NCBI GenBank assembly: GCA_024516035.1
Contig: CM044964.1
Coordinates: forward strand, 10,011,624 to 10,075,623
Direction of reading: 5' to 3'
Length of the DNA stretch: 64,000 bases
From: Bactericera cockerelli
Taxonomy: Eukaryota > Arthropoda > Insecta > Hemiptera > Triozidae
Below the pieces are notes generated by a model, which had not been told where the DNA came from, made no database searches, and saw only the letters and a program-made list of their open reading frames with translations. The translations under genes were made by a program, and so were the position numbers. This document shows positions 54,085 to 64,000 of this stretch, piece after piece (the stretch's first letter is position 1; each line of letters starts with the position of its first letter).

Positions 54085-55945
54085 TTTTTTTTTTATTTTT
54101 TATTTATTTAGAAACACTTTATTAGTAGAACATACAGACAAATTCAGGCAAATAATGGGAAAAAGTAAATATAAAAATGACAATAATAATAATATAACAC
54201 AAGAAAAAAATAAATAGAATATACAGGGTGTCCCACCAAACTTGGACACCTCAAATTACTCGGCCCCTGAAAGAGTTTTTGAAAAATAAAAAAATCTAGG
54301 GTACATGTGCTAATTATGCGGTTTAAGTTATGAAATTTTTTTTATACAGGGTGGTTCAAAAGTCAGAAATTGAGGTGTCAACTTTCGATTTTTAAATGAA
54401 TCGACCTGAATTTTATTTGATGATTTTACTTCTAAATGATTTCTGAGTACTTTTTTAAACAAAAATTTTACATACAGGGTGGTTTTTTTTCGACCAATTT
54501 TTTTTCTAAATCTTGAATAACTCAAGTTCGGTTAATTTTTTCGATAACAAGAAGAGAATGTGTTTGTGTAATGAATACACGCACTTTCAATTGACATCAA
54601 TTTTTTTTATACAGGGTGGTTCATAAGTGAAATAATGACTTGTTTTTTTTTAAAACTGAGTTTTTTTAATTTTTTATTTAGGATTAATAATTCTCGTCTA
54701 ATTTTACACATTTTTCGTTAGTCATATCGAAAAACAAAACTAAAGTGTTGTACAGAGTAAGACCTAATTTTTTTGTAACACCCTGCATATGGGCAGTCAA
54801 AGAGACGCAAAATTAAATATAAAGACTAAATATGCAAGAAAAACTTTGATTTTTAATTAAACTAAAAAGTTATGGTTTTTTAACTAATATTGTCGCATGG
54901 ACCACCCTGTAGATATTTTCTTAAACTATCATGTAGGTACTCTAAGTTGTATAAAATTCAACGAACACTTCGAATCATGTGGGAAAAACAAGTAAAAAAC
55001 ACGAATTTGAAGCCATTTTCAATTCGGTGTCCACACTGAATGATTTTAAAACTTGAAATAAAAAGTAGGTAGGTGTAGACACAAATTGAGCATGGCTTTT
55101 TGAATTCATTTTTTTTCTTTCAGATTTGGACTCTTCGTTGAACTTTAGACAGTTTCGACTACTCATATGATGGTTTAAGAAAATATCTACAGGGTGGTCC
55201 ATGCGACAATATTAGTTAAAACACCATAACTTTTTAGTTTAATTAAAAATCAAAGTTTTTCTTGCATATTTAGTCTTTATATTTAATTTTGCGTCTCTTT
55301 GACTGCCCATATACAGGGTGTTACAAAAAAATTATGTCTCACCCTGTACAACACTTTAGTTTTGTTTTTCGATATGACTAACGAAAAATATGTAAAATTA
55401 GACGAGAATTATTAATCCTAAATAAAAAATTAAAAAAACTCGGTTTTAAAAAAAATCAAGTCATTATTTCATTTGTGAACCACCCTGTATAAAAAAAATT
55501 GATGTCAATTGAAAGTGCGTGTATTCATTACACAAACACATTCTCTTCTTGTTATCGAAAAAATTAACCGAACTTGAGTTATTCAAGATTTAGAAAAAAA
55601 ATTGGTCGAAAAAAAACCACCCTGTATGTAAAATTTTTGTTTAAAAAAGTACTCAGGAATCATTTAAAAGTAAAATCATCAAATAAAATTCAGGTTGATT
55701 CATTTAAAAATCGAAAGTTGACACCTCAATTTCTGACTTTTGAACCACCCTGTATAAAAAAAATTTCATAACTTAAACCGCATAATTAGCACATGTACCC
55801 TAGATTTTTTTATTTTTCAAAAACTCTTTCAGGGGCCGAGTAATTTGAGGTGTCCAAGTTTGGTGGGACACCCTGTATACATATGTCCTAACTAAAGGGC
55901 GGGGTTATTGCCTATGGCAATCTCTTCCACCCAACCCTTAAAATT
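54085..55945 (-). mobile_element. Family C repeat split by a foldback element
   Basis: The tail part (54085-54219: ACACTTTATTAGTAGAACAT) and head part (55880-55945: AAGGGCGGGGTTATTGCCTA) belong to one copy separated by the 54222-55877 palindrome. Confidence 0.75.
54222..55877. mobile_element. 1.66-kb foldback/palindromic element
   Basis: TACAGGGTGTCCCACCAAAC is inverted at the right end, and the two arms (about 760 bp each) remain complementary to a ~130-bp centre. ACAGGGTGGTTC-type motifs recur inside each arm (54349, 54474, 54611, 55194). TA flanks both ends. No transposase; mirrored open frames such as MSYSRFRKKIGRKK appear in both arms and are not evidence of a gene. Confidence 0.88.
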
Positions 55946-56694
55946 TCCCTATCTAGATTATCAAGTATTAAATAAAATAAAATAATCAAGTATTAAATGA
56001 CCGTGAGAAGAATGGAAATTTCTTCCAGCAATGTGTGATGACTATTCGCAAAGCGAAGGAGAATCATCATTACAGGTATCGCAGGGTAGCATGGCGTATG
56101 AATCTCTCCTCTCGCGCCGAATTAAGTTAAAAATGAGGGGAAAAATGCGGCGGCTTTTAGGTTTGTAGATCAAATATGAGGTTATACAATAATCTAATTT
56201 GGGAATTTCTCTGTCTCGAATAAGGGGTCAATAAGAACTAGACTCTTCAAAAACATGACAAGATAATTGTGTTAGGTAACGTCTAACCTTTATTGTCTTT
56301 ATTATGAAATCATAACAATATTAAAACGATTATAGTATGATGCAATTTAAATAAGGTAGATAAACTTTGTTTTTTAGGGTTCAAAAATTATATTATTATA
56401 TTAAAAATTATTAAAGAATTAGATTATTAAAATATAATTACATATAATATCCGTTGAAAATTAAAAAGCACGACATTTGAATAAATAATGAAATGAAAAA
56501 TAATGACAAAATCGTCAGTATGATGATAGTATTATTATGATGGTTATAAGAGTTGATGAAGAACTGGTTCTCTAAAACACCGAAGTACTTCTTAGCACAC
56601 TATTCCTATTTTAAACTCGAGCCGCATTTTCATAAAATCGTTTACTGCGCAGCTCGAGTTCAGACGCCATCCTACAATGCGATACCTGTAGGTT

Positions 56695-57641
56695 GGGTTT
56701 GGTAATATATGACCGTGAGAGGGATGGGAAATTCCTTGCAATCCTCTGTGAAAGTGGAGGAGAATCATGATTAGGTGGGGTTTGGTTATATTTGAATGAT
56801 CGTGAGAAGAATGGAAATTTCTTCCAGTAATGTGTGATGACTATCCAAAGCGGAGGAGAATTATGATTAGGTTGGGTTTGGTAATATATGACCGTGAGAG
56901 GGACGGAAAATTGTTCCAGTAATGTGTGATGACTATTCAAAGCGGAGGAGAATCATGATAAGGTGGGGTTTGGTAGTAATTAAATGACCGTGAGAAGGAC
57001 GGAAAATTCTTCCAGTAATGTGTGATGAGTGATGACTATCCAAAGTGAAGGAGAATCATGATTAGGTGGGGTTTATTATTAAATGACCGTGAGAGGGATG
57101 GAAATTTCTTCCAGTAATGTGTGATGACTATTCAAAGCGGAAGAGAATCATGATTAGGTTGGGTTTGGTAATATTTAAATGACCGTGAGAGGGACGGAAA
57201 ATTCTTCCAGCAATGTGTGATGACTATTCAAAGCGGAGGAGAATCATGATTAGGTGGGTTTAGTAATAATTAAATGACCGTGAGAGGGACGGAAAATTCT
57301 TCCAGTAATGTGTGATGACTATCCAAAGTGGAGGAGAATCATGATTAGGTTGGGATTATAGTAATATTTAAATGACCGTGAGAGGGACGGAACTTTTTTT
57401 CCAGTAATGTGTGATGACTATCCAAGGCGGAGGAGAATCATGATTAGGTGGGGTTTGGTAATAATTAAATGACCGTGAGAAGAATGGAAATTTCTTCCAG
57501 CAATGTGTGATGACTATTCAAAGCGGAGGAGAATCATGATAAGGTGGGGTTTGGTAATATTTAAATGACCGTGAGAAGGATGGAAATTTCTTCCAGCAAT
57601 GTGTGATGACTATCCAAAGCGGAGGAGAATCATGATTAGGT
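56695..57641 (+). repeat. ~96-bp minisatellite ending at assembly gap
   Basis: Units containing GACCGTGAGAGGGACGGAAA and AGCGGAGGAGAATCATGATT recur at 56711, 56798, 56890, 56986, 57085, 57181, 57276, 57374, 57471 and 57567. An outlying unit is at 55998-56075, and unit-like sequence touches the splice acceptor of takeout gene 3 (54064-54080). The array probably continues into the gap. Confidence 0.93.
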
Positions 57642-57741
57642 NNNNNNNNNNNNNNNNNNNNNNNNNNNNNNNNNNNNNNNNNNNNNNNNNNNNNNNNNNN
57701 NNNNNNNNNNNNNNNNNNNNNNNNNNNNNNNNNNNNNNNNN
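57642..57741. other. Assembly gap (100 N)
   Basis: Exactly 100 N, the conventional placeholder for unknown length. It breaks the minisatellite array, so the true distance is uncertain. Confidence 0.98.
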
Positions 57742-57980
57742 TAAGGTACATTTTATATAATGTTTCATTTCAGTATTTCATGTATCAATAAAAGACCTAT
57801 CTATCAATTAAGCAATTATAAATTTCATTAATGGGGCATACCACGCAGTTCCTTCTACCTACACCCACATTCACACATACCTCATAGTTCACAATGACCC
57901 CCCCCCCCCTACATATATCACACAGCAAATCACTCACGTAGAGTCAAAACCTCATAAAGCAACTTATAATTACTTATTTA

Positions 57981-58501
57981 TACAGGGTGGTCCAGGTGAG
58001 CCAATTTGAAGACCGACTGTCATTAAAGTTGGACAAATCCGTGCCTCATAATAATGTGGGGCCTTTCTGAATTTGGATTCCACAGTCCACACACTGTATT
58101 ACTACATGCACTGAATGGCACCTTGAAAAATTGTTTACTATAGGGACTTAAGATCCCATTTTCGGTTGCTTTATATCATGTCGATTGTCTATATTTCAGG
58201 AAAAAGTTGAAAATATCAAAGCAGATGACGCGACGTCTTTCTATCTTCTTATTTTAGTGCAGTACATTATTCTACAAATTACATTCCTCTATTGTACAAA
58301 ATTTCTAATTAAATTTGTTTCCATGTATGAAATTTTTGGGAAAAAACGCTCAGGTGTATACAGTTTTTTTTCCAAAGTATTTTTTTATACATATAAAAAA
58401 AAACAAATGGACAAACACAATAATTCCGATAATAACACGTAGGTATATACTCTGTTTGCCAAAAAGCATCAAAAAGCCATCACCAAAAGCCACCCTGTAT
58501 A
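57981..58501. mobile_element. Possible MITE with TACAGGGTGG ends
   Basis: TATACAGGGTGG at the left and CCACCCTGTATA at the right. Inverted similarity does not clearly extend beyond ~12 bp. No recognisable coding. Confidence 0.4.
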
Positions 58502-58837
58502 CACGATCTATCACTCTGTCCAATACCAATACATCAAAACAACCCCGCCCATTTCCTTTTCGAGGATCCTCGTCTACAATCTACAATAGTCATTCTGCCT
58601 AATTACTTAATTAATTACACGAAATTAATTAAAATTTGGAAGTTTAAATATTTATTACCATCGGTGCGGTCGTAACAATGACAATAGGTGTCAATCTCTG
58701 TTTTTTTTTCACTCAATTCTGCTGAATTTTCACTAAACATTACTGTCCAGACTACCCAGGGTTGTCAGTTACCCTAGTATTAAGATACTCCTTGGCGATG
58801 CGGTAGGTCCCGGGCTCTAACCCCAGAGCAGGTATTT

Positions 58838-59040
58838 TTCCTGCTAAGATGTATCAAAATTACACCGCAAACAACTATGGACATGACAGCAAAAATTAGC
58901 ATGACAATCCAAAGAGATAATGCTGCCAGTGTATTGGGAGCATTGCCATCAGAAGAATTGACTTCCATGTTCTATCAGTAATTTTTAATAAACTTACCTC
59001 TTGTATAGAGCTCAAATTACGCGACAGTAACTATGGACAT
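58838..59040 (-). other. Foreign insert with a small membrane-segment ORF
   Basis: On the minus strand MEVNSSDGNAPNTLAALSLW continues into a strong single membrane segment (IVMLIFAVMSIVVCGVILIH) and LSRK. The frame then runs into the SINE head. The insert is bordered by AACTATGGACAT direct repeats near 58876 and 59030. It could be a captured exon or retroelement piece; I do not recognise it. Confidence 0.35.
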
Positions 59041-59173
59041 TATTGGATACCTTCCTTTGCGCTCGTGTTCACCAAACATCTAAGTGGAAAGTACTGTGCC
59101 ACTTCACACAGTTCTAGCCCACCAGAGGGGGGTTATTCAAGCTACAGCACAGACCGTAAACGTCCATAGTAGC

Positions 59174-59355
59174 TATTATTATTATTATCATAGTAGGCTT
59201 TATTAGGTAAGACAAAAATATTAAAATACAATGAAATTATAAAGACAAAATAAGTAGATTGAACAAAGAAACAAGAACAAAAAGAGAATAAAACTAATGT
59301 CCTACCTAAATGGAGGGGTTATTGTCTGTGGCAATCTCTTCAACCCAACGCTTTT
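59174..59355 (-). mobile_element. Family C AAT-tailed repeat nested in SINE B
   Basis: ATTATTATTATCATAGTAGG, TGTCCTACCTAAATGGAGGG and GGCAATCTCTTCAACCCAAC. It splits the family B SINE, so it is younger. Confidence 0.8.
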
Positions 59356-59446
59356 CATCACTACGAAATTAAAAAGGCTGTGAAACACCTAATATCTCTA
59401 TAAAAAAGAGCTTCTAACAGGAACTTCTTGTATGATTAACTCGTGG

Positions 59447-59651
59447 GGTTTTACGTCCCATTCAACAACTAGCTGCTCTCGAGACGGGGGTGTTACCCTC
59501 CATTTGCAGGAAACTCACTAAACTGCTACCCAAATTAACCTCTCCGAGCCTGGGTTGGGCCGGAGTGCCAACATCACGAAGTCTACACTTTGTTGGACGC
59601 TGCTTAGTGATCCTACGAGAACTGTGCCTTCAACGCGCCATCGGCGTTGGC
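59447..59651 (-). mobile_element. 5S-rRNA-derived SINE (family E), diverged copy
   Basis: The minus strand begins GCCAACGCCGATGGCGCG and continues to AAGCAGCGTCC and the body end GGGACGTAAAACCCC. It ends ~30 bp before the long-TIR element. Confidence 0.8.
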
Positions 59652-60867
59652 AGGAACTTCTTAGGTATATTCTTTGTGCTATTAGTCTAGTACCGCAAGC
59701 CCAAAAATAGCGAAATAAATGCAAGTTTTGGTGTAGTTTTGATTTTTTGTACCATAGTGTATTTTGAGCTGCTGAACACGAATCTGAGGTTTGCCAACAA
59801 AAATTTTACCGGCAAATTTTTTTACAGGCAAAAAACAGGCAAAAATTTGGACTATTTTTAGTTTTTCTGAAATATCTCCCAAGTGATTTAATAAACGCCA
59901 ACACTAACTCTATACAAAGTTGTTCACAACTAAATTCCCTAAATTTTATATTCTACAAAAAAAATTGTACGACCAACCTTTGAGCTTTGAAGGCGCCCGC
60001 AAAATGCAGGCAAAAAATCAAAAGTGGCCACATTTGCGATTTTTTAAAATTTTACTTCAAAATAACGCTCCTGACAATATTTTTGGCAGTTAAAGACGTC
60101 ATTGATGGCTTACAGGCTAAAGTTTCAGACTTTTTCAGCCTTTTAGAAGGACCTTTGCAGCCTTTTGGAGTGATCACAGTCACCTGTGTCTATCTAGAAC
60201 CCTGGTTTTAAAACAAAAAGTTTTGCTGTACTTGTAATTTTTGGTAATATAGTGTATTTATACCTGCAAAGTATGAATTTGACGTTTGCCAACAAAAAAA
60301 TTGCCGTCATTTTTTTAACAGGCAAAAATGGCCTGAATGGAGCTTTTTTCAGTTTTTAACAATATCTCCGAAACTGTGCATTTCAAAGCAACGTTGGGTG
60401 AATACTAAGTTCAACATAACTGAATTTCCTACATATTATATTCCCAATATTTTTTTGTGCAACCAACCTTTGAGCTTTGAGAGCGTCCTCAAAGCCCAGG
60501 CAAAAAATCAGAAAAGGCAAATTTGGATTTTTTGAAGTTTCACCTCGACATAACCTTCTTGGCAGTGTGTATGATATTGTTTAGTTTAGACTCTAAATGT
60601 CTAAACTTTAGAAGCTAAATTTCGTGACCTTTGCAGTTTTTTTGTAATACCTGGATCTAGATCAGTATCACTTGCATCAATCTAGGACCCTTCCTTGTTT
60701 TTAAACAAAGAGTTTTGTTGTAGTTTTAATTTTTGGTACACTAGAGTATTTGGACTGCTGAGTCCCGAATATTGTGTTTTCAAAAAAATAAGTTGCTGGC
60801 CAACAAACTATTTCCTACTATTCTTTCAAATGTCATCCTAAGTGAGTATTGCTAAATTTTGCCGGTT

Positions 60868-60914
60868 CCAATCAGGCTAGATGAGGTCGATGTGAGATTA
60901 GTTTGTGATGGCAA
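60868..60914 (+). mobile_element. 5S-derived SINE (family E) scrap
   Basis: GGTTCCAATCAGGCTAGATG and AGGTCGATGTGAGATTAGTT match a short piece of the family E body, inside the centre of the long-TIR element. Confidence 0.4.
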
Positions 60915-61087
60915 CGCCTATCTATTCCACTGTCCTATACTTCTACATTATAAGCAGTTCATTTTCAATTTATATATTGGGCACCTGATTTTAAAGGTTT
61001 GATGTTTCTAATGGTTGACGCCTTACTCATGGTCGTGGTGTTGTAGAAAGCGTTCTCATAAGATGGACAATGGGGATGACATCCATT

Positions 61088-62565
61088 CAGCATGTGTCAG
61101 AACAAATCGAACATTTCTGTGGTGTTTCGCTTTCTAGCTCTGATCAACACGTTGCTTTGAAGGATGCAGGAGTAAAAAGAGACAACAAAAATATAATGGA
61201 GATGTTCGAATGGTCCCCGTGAATCCCACAACTTTATTCCAACGGGTTTCATTTGCTAAGCATTCCAACGAAAAACTCGAAAAAAATTTGAGCTATGATC
61301 TAGGACCTTATTCTTTGTCACTTTTTGACAAAGGATGTATGAGAAAAGGAACAAAGTCCACTCTATACAAAGATCTTAAGCCCCTGACGAACAAGCACTT
61401 TACTGGTCAGGTGCAATATGTAATTGATGGGGGATTCCTGTTACACAGAGTTGTCTGGCCTACAAATGCATCATTCTCTTCAAACTGTGACAGATACATG
61501 CAGTATGTCATCTCCAAATATCCTGGGGCAGTAGTTGTCTTCGATGGCTAGCCTGAAGATATTCAAAGAGGAACAAAGACAGCTGAGCGTATGAGGAGAA
61601 CAAGGACTCTCTCATCTGCAGACATGCTTTTTGATGACACCATGACACCAACAATGTCAAAAGATAATTTTCTAGCAAATCCAAGAAATAAGAGTCGTCT
61701 CATTGACTTACTTGCTACCAAATTTTCAGAAGCAGGTTTGCAATATAAGCAGGCAGAAGAAGATGCAGACGTACTGATTGTTACGACCGCACTAAAATTA
61801 GACTGTTACTATAGTAGGGGAATATTAGTAATTTTGATTGTGCTCTATGAAGTTGACAATGTCTTCTATTTAAAACCTGGAAAGCAGACCATTTGTCCAG
61901 CTTTGTATTCACCCCTTGAAGCTGCAACTTCCTCATGCGTGAAAGAACACATCCTCTTTCTACATGCAATGAGCAGCTGTGTGATAAGACGTCGGCTCTC
62001 TTTAAACAAGGAAATAGGGAAATTTTTAAAAACCCTTGTAAAAAGTCCTAGTCTTGGAAAAGTTATAGACGTCTTCAAAGACTCTAAAGCGTCCCAAGAC
62101 TCTGTAGCGGCAGCAGGAGAACGCTTCTTAATACGTTTGTATGCGTCCAGTGGAAAAAGTCCGTCTTCACTTAACCATCTGCGAATTCTGCGATACATAT
62201 GATATACCAAGGTAGCCTTTAGAATCAACTCCAACATTGCTGCGTTACCACCGTGTGCACTCCCTCAGGGTGTACCCTGTACCATCAAGTGCAACAATGG
62301 TTGGGAGTAAGTAAAGCTCCTGAAGATTGGGGATGGAAGCAAACTCAAACAGGTCTAGAACCTATATTAAATCTCTCTGCCCCCGCTCCCCCCGAATTGC
62401 AGAAGCTCGTTTCCTGCAAATGTACAGGAAACTGTGGCTGCAGGAAAGCAGGACTCTCCTGCTCCGCTCTATGCTTGCATTGTGATATCATGCCATCAAT
62501 GGAGGACCCTGATCCAAGTCCCTCACAAAGATGTACTGCAAAGGTCAAAAAATTTAGCCTTTAAA
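61088..62565 (+). pseudogene. Broken PIN/FEN-like nuclease-family gene with C-terminal Cys cluster
   Basis: Fragments in changing frames make one protein. 61088-61220 gives EQIEHFCGVSLSSSDQHVAL. 61210-61551 gives VPVNPTTLFQRVSFAKHSNE, YSLSLFDKGCMRK and VVVFDG. After a nonsense codon (TAG at 61549-61551, where family members have Tyr), the same frame continues with AERMRRTRTLSSADMLFDD, LLATKFSEAGLQYKQAEEDA, DVLIVTTALK, FYLKPGK and KEHILFLHAMSSC to 62202. 62253-62565 gives LYHQVQQWLG and CKCTGNCGCRKAGLSCSALC. I recall this arrangement from many uncharacterised proteins of arthropods and cnidarians, where VFDGY, DADVLIV and GCDT motifs suggest a PIN/XPG-like fold; the GCDT region is degraded here. 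At least one nonsense codon and two frameshifts make it inactive. Confidence 0.65.
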
Positions 62566-63460
62566 CCATTATTAATATCATTCACACTGCCAAGAAGTTT
62601 ATGTCGAGGTAAAACTTCAAAAATTTCAAATTTTGCCTTTTCTGACTTTTTGCCTGGGCTTTGAGGACGCTCTCAAAGCTCAAAGGTTGGTTGCACAAAA
62701 AAATATTGGGAACATAATATGTAGGAAATTCAGTTATGTTGAACTTAGTATTCATCCAACGTTGCTTTGAAATGCACAGTTTCGGAGATATTGTTAAAAA
62801 CTGAAAAAAGCTCCATTCAGGCCATTTTTGCCTGTTAAAAAAATGACGGCAATTTTTTTGTTGGCAAACGTCAAATTCATACTTTGCAGCTATAAATACA
62901 CTATATTACCAAAAATCACAAGTACAGCAAAACTTTTTGTTTTAAAACCAGGGTTCTAGATAGACACAGGTGACTGTGATCACTCCAAAAGGCTGCAAAG
63001 GTCCTTCTAAAAGGCTGAAAAAGTCTGAAACTTTAGCCTGTAAGCCATCAATGACGTCTTTAACTGCCAAAAATATTGTCAGGAGCGTTATTTTGAAGTA
63101 AAATTTTAAAAAATCGCAAATGTGGCCACTTTTGATTTTTTGCCTGCATTTTGCGGGCGCCCTCAAAGCTCAAAGGTTGGTCGTACAATTTTTTTTGTAG
63201 AATATAAAATGTAGGGAATTTAGTTGTGAACAACTTTGTATAGAGTTAGTGTTGGCGTTTATTAAATCACTTGGGAGATATTTCAGAAAAACTAAAAATA
63301 GTCCAAATTTTTGCCTGTTTTTTGCCTGTAAAAAAATTTGCCGGTAAAATTTTTGTTGGCAAACCTCAGATTCGTGTTCAGCAGCTCAAAATACACTATG
63401 GTACAAAAAATCAAAACTACACCAAAACTTACATTTTTAAAAGCCAGGATTACTAGACTA

Positions 63461-64000
63461 TATGTCCGTCTCATTTTGAAAGCAATGTCCTAATTAAAAA
63501 CCAAACAAATTGGTCGAGGAGATTTCATTTATACAGCGACATCGTTAGTTTAAATTGCATTCTGTTTCACGACATGACACAGTCGCGAGGTTCCGCTACA
63601 TTTAGTTTGACACATTTTAGTCATTACTCTCGCAAATTGGCTCGTGTTGTTTGAACCTGGCAAGGTGTGGGGGAACCCTGTATGTACGAACAAAATGCTG
63701 AGTCTTGAGTAAAAAACTAAGAAAGGTATTGACCCAATCATAATATTGGTCTGAAAGGATTTAGAAAAAAAAAAAAATATTTGCCACAGTTTTATATATT
63801 TACAAGATTTTTTAAAGTGAAACGATTTTTTTAATAAGAAAGTTATTGGCCAGTAATAGGTATGAAATACTATTATTATTATTTCAAGAAAGGCATTGGC
63901 CATTTTTATGAAAAACCACCCGCCATATACCCCTCCCTGTTTAATGACAAAGAATCGTTGGTTACCCAGATAAATAAAAAGGAATATAATTTTGCTGACA
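63461..64000. other. Gene-free end of window
   Basis: No coding or clear element. A 13-base A run lies at about 63766. Confidence 0.5.

Larger units (their letters stand above)
58769..59385 (+). mobile_element. tRNA-derived SINE, family B, twice interrupted
   Basis: The head (AAGATACTCCTTGGCGATGC, GGTCCCGGGCTCTAACCCC) runs to ~58832. ~200 bp of foreign sequence follow, then the body (GGATACCTTCCTTTGCGCTC to CGTCCATAGTAGCT, 59046-59173). A family C repeat comes next (59174-59355), and then the end AAATTAAAAAGGCTGTGAAA. Confidence 0.75.
59683..63460. mobile_element. 3.8-kb transposon with ~885-bp TIRs
   Basis: TAGTCTAGTA at 59683 is inverted at 63451-63460 (TACTAGACTA), with TAT flanking both sides. 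Arms 59683-60570 and 62578-63460 are inverted copies. Each arm itself contains two diverged ~490-bp direct repeats marked by CCAACCTTTGAGCTTTGA and TTTTTTACAGGCAAAAA. The ~2-kb centre carries a broken gene (61088-62565). No recognised transposase is present, so it may be non-autonomous with captured or accessory cargo. Confidence 0.85.

Noticed and set aside
54328..55771. Paired genes encoding MSYSRFRKKIGRKK proteins
   Set aside because: The two frames are mirror images in the arms of one palindrome and lack any domain.
57518..57751. Open frame running through the assembly gap
   Set aside because: It consists of minisatellite sequence and N positions.

Overview
The window is eukaryotic and looks like insect DNA, possibly hemipteran; no single diagnostic sequence proves the order. 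It is AT-rich, genes have GT-AG introns, and most of it is transposable-element sequence. The host-gene theme is a small cluster of takeout / juvenile-hormone-binding-protein-like (JHBP) genes, a family of secreted carriers of small hydrophobic ligands known from insects. Takeout gene 1 (+, 10880-17882, six exons, 249 aa) and takeout gene 2 (-, 25656-19798, five exons, 255 aa) are complete and convergent. Takeout gene 3 (-, 54063-52725) shows only its last two exons; its 5' part lies behind a minisatellite-filled intron and a 100-N assembly gap. A fourth possible host gene is an intronless 201-codon Cys-rich membrane ORF (-, 9450-8845).

Between takeout genes 2 and 3 lies about 27 kb of mobile DNA. 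Its centre is a 14.6-kb candidate CACTA/EnSpm-like transposon (30689-45327). It is bounded by inverted CACTGAGAAAAAAA(A)T ends and has different subterminal tandem repeats at each end (about 115 bp on the left, about 78 bp on the right). It carries a five-exon SAM-domain accessory gene followed by an intact 845-codon zinc-finger/tnp2-like transposase. It is inflated internally by four copies of an ~800-bp tandem repeat, by SINEs and by a long CA repeat. Both genes are open throughout, so the element may be recent and autonomous. A second unusual element (59683-63460) has ~885-bp inverted termini around a broken gene of a widespread, poorly characterised family with a putative PIN/FEN-like nuclease core and a C-terminal Cys cluster.

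The rest is a fossil bed of short elements: at least five tRNA-headed SINE families, a 5S-rRNA-headed SINE family with about nine copies, a reverse-oriented AAT-tailed repeat family, hAT-like, piggyBac-like and Tc1/mariner-like miniature elements, hairpin MITEs, a 1.66-kb foldback, LINE fragments and minisatellites. Nested insertions give relative ages in several places (15132-15345, 26500-27660, 54085-55940, 58769-59390).

Layout: 1-8840 repeats and non-coding DNA; 8845-9450 membrane ORF; 10880-17882 takeout 1; 19190-25656 takeout 2 with SINE-loaded introns; 25700-30680 repeats; 30689-45327 CACTA-like element; 45345-52700 repeats including a piggyBac-derived element; 52725-57641 takeout 3 3' end and its expanded intron; 57642-57741 gap; 57742-64000 repeats and the long-TIR element. 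All names rest on reading translations and motifs by eye; no database search was run.
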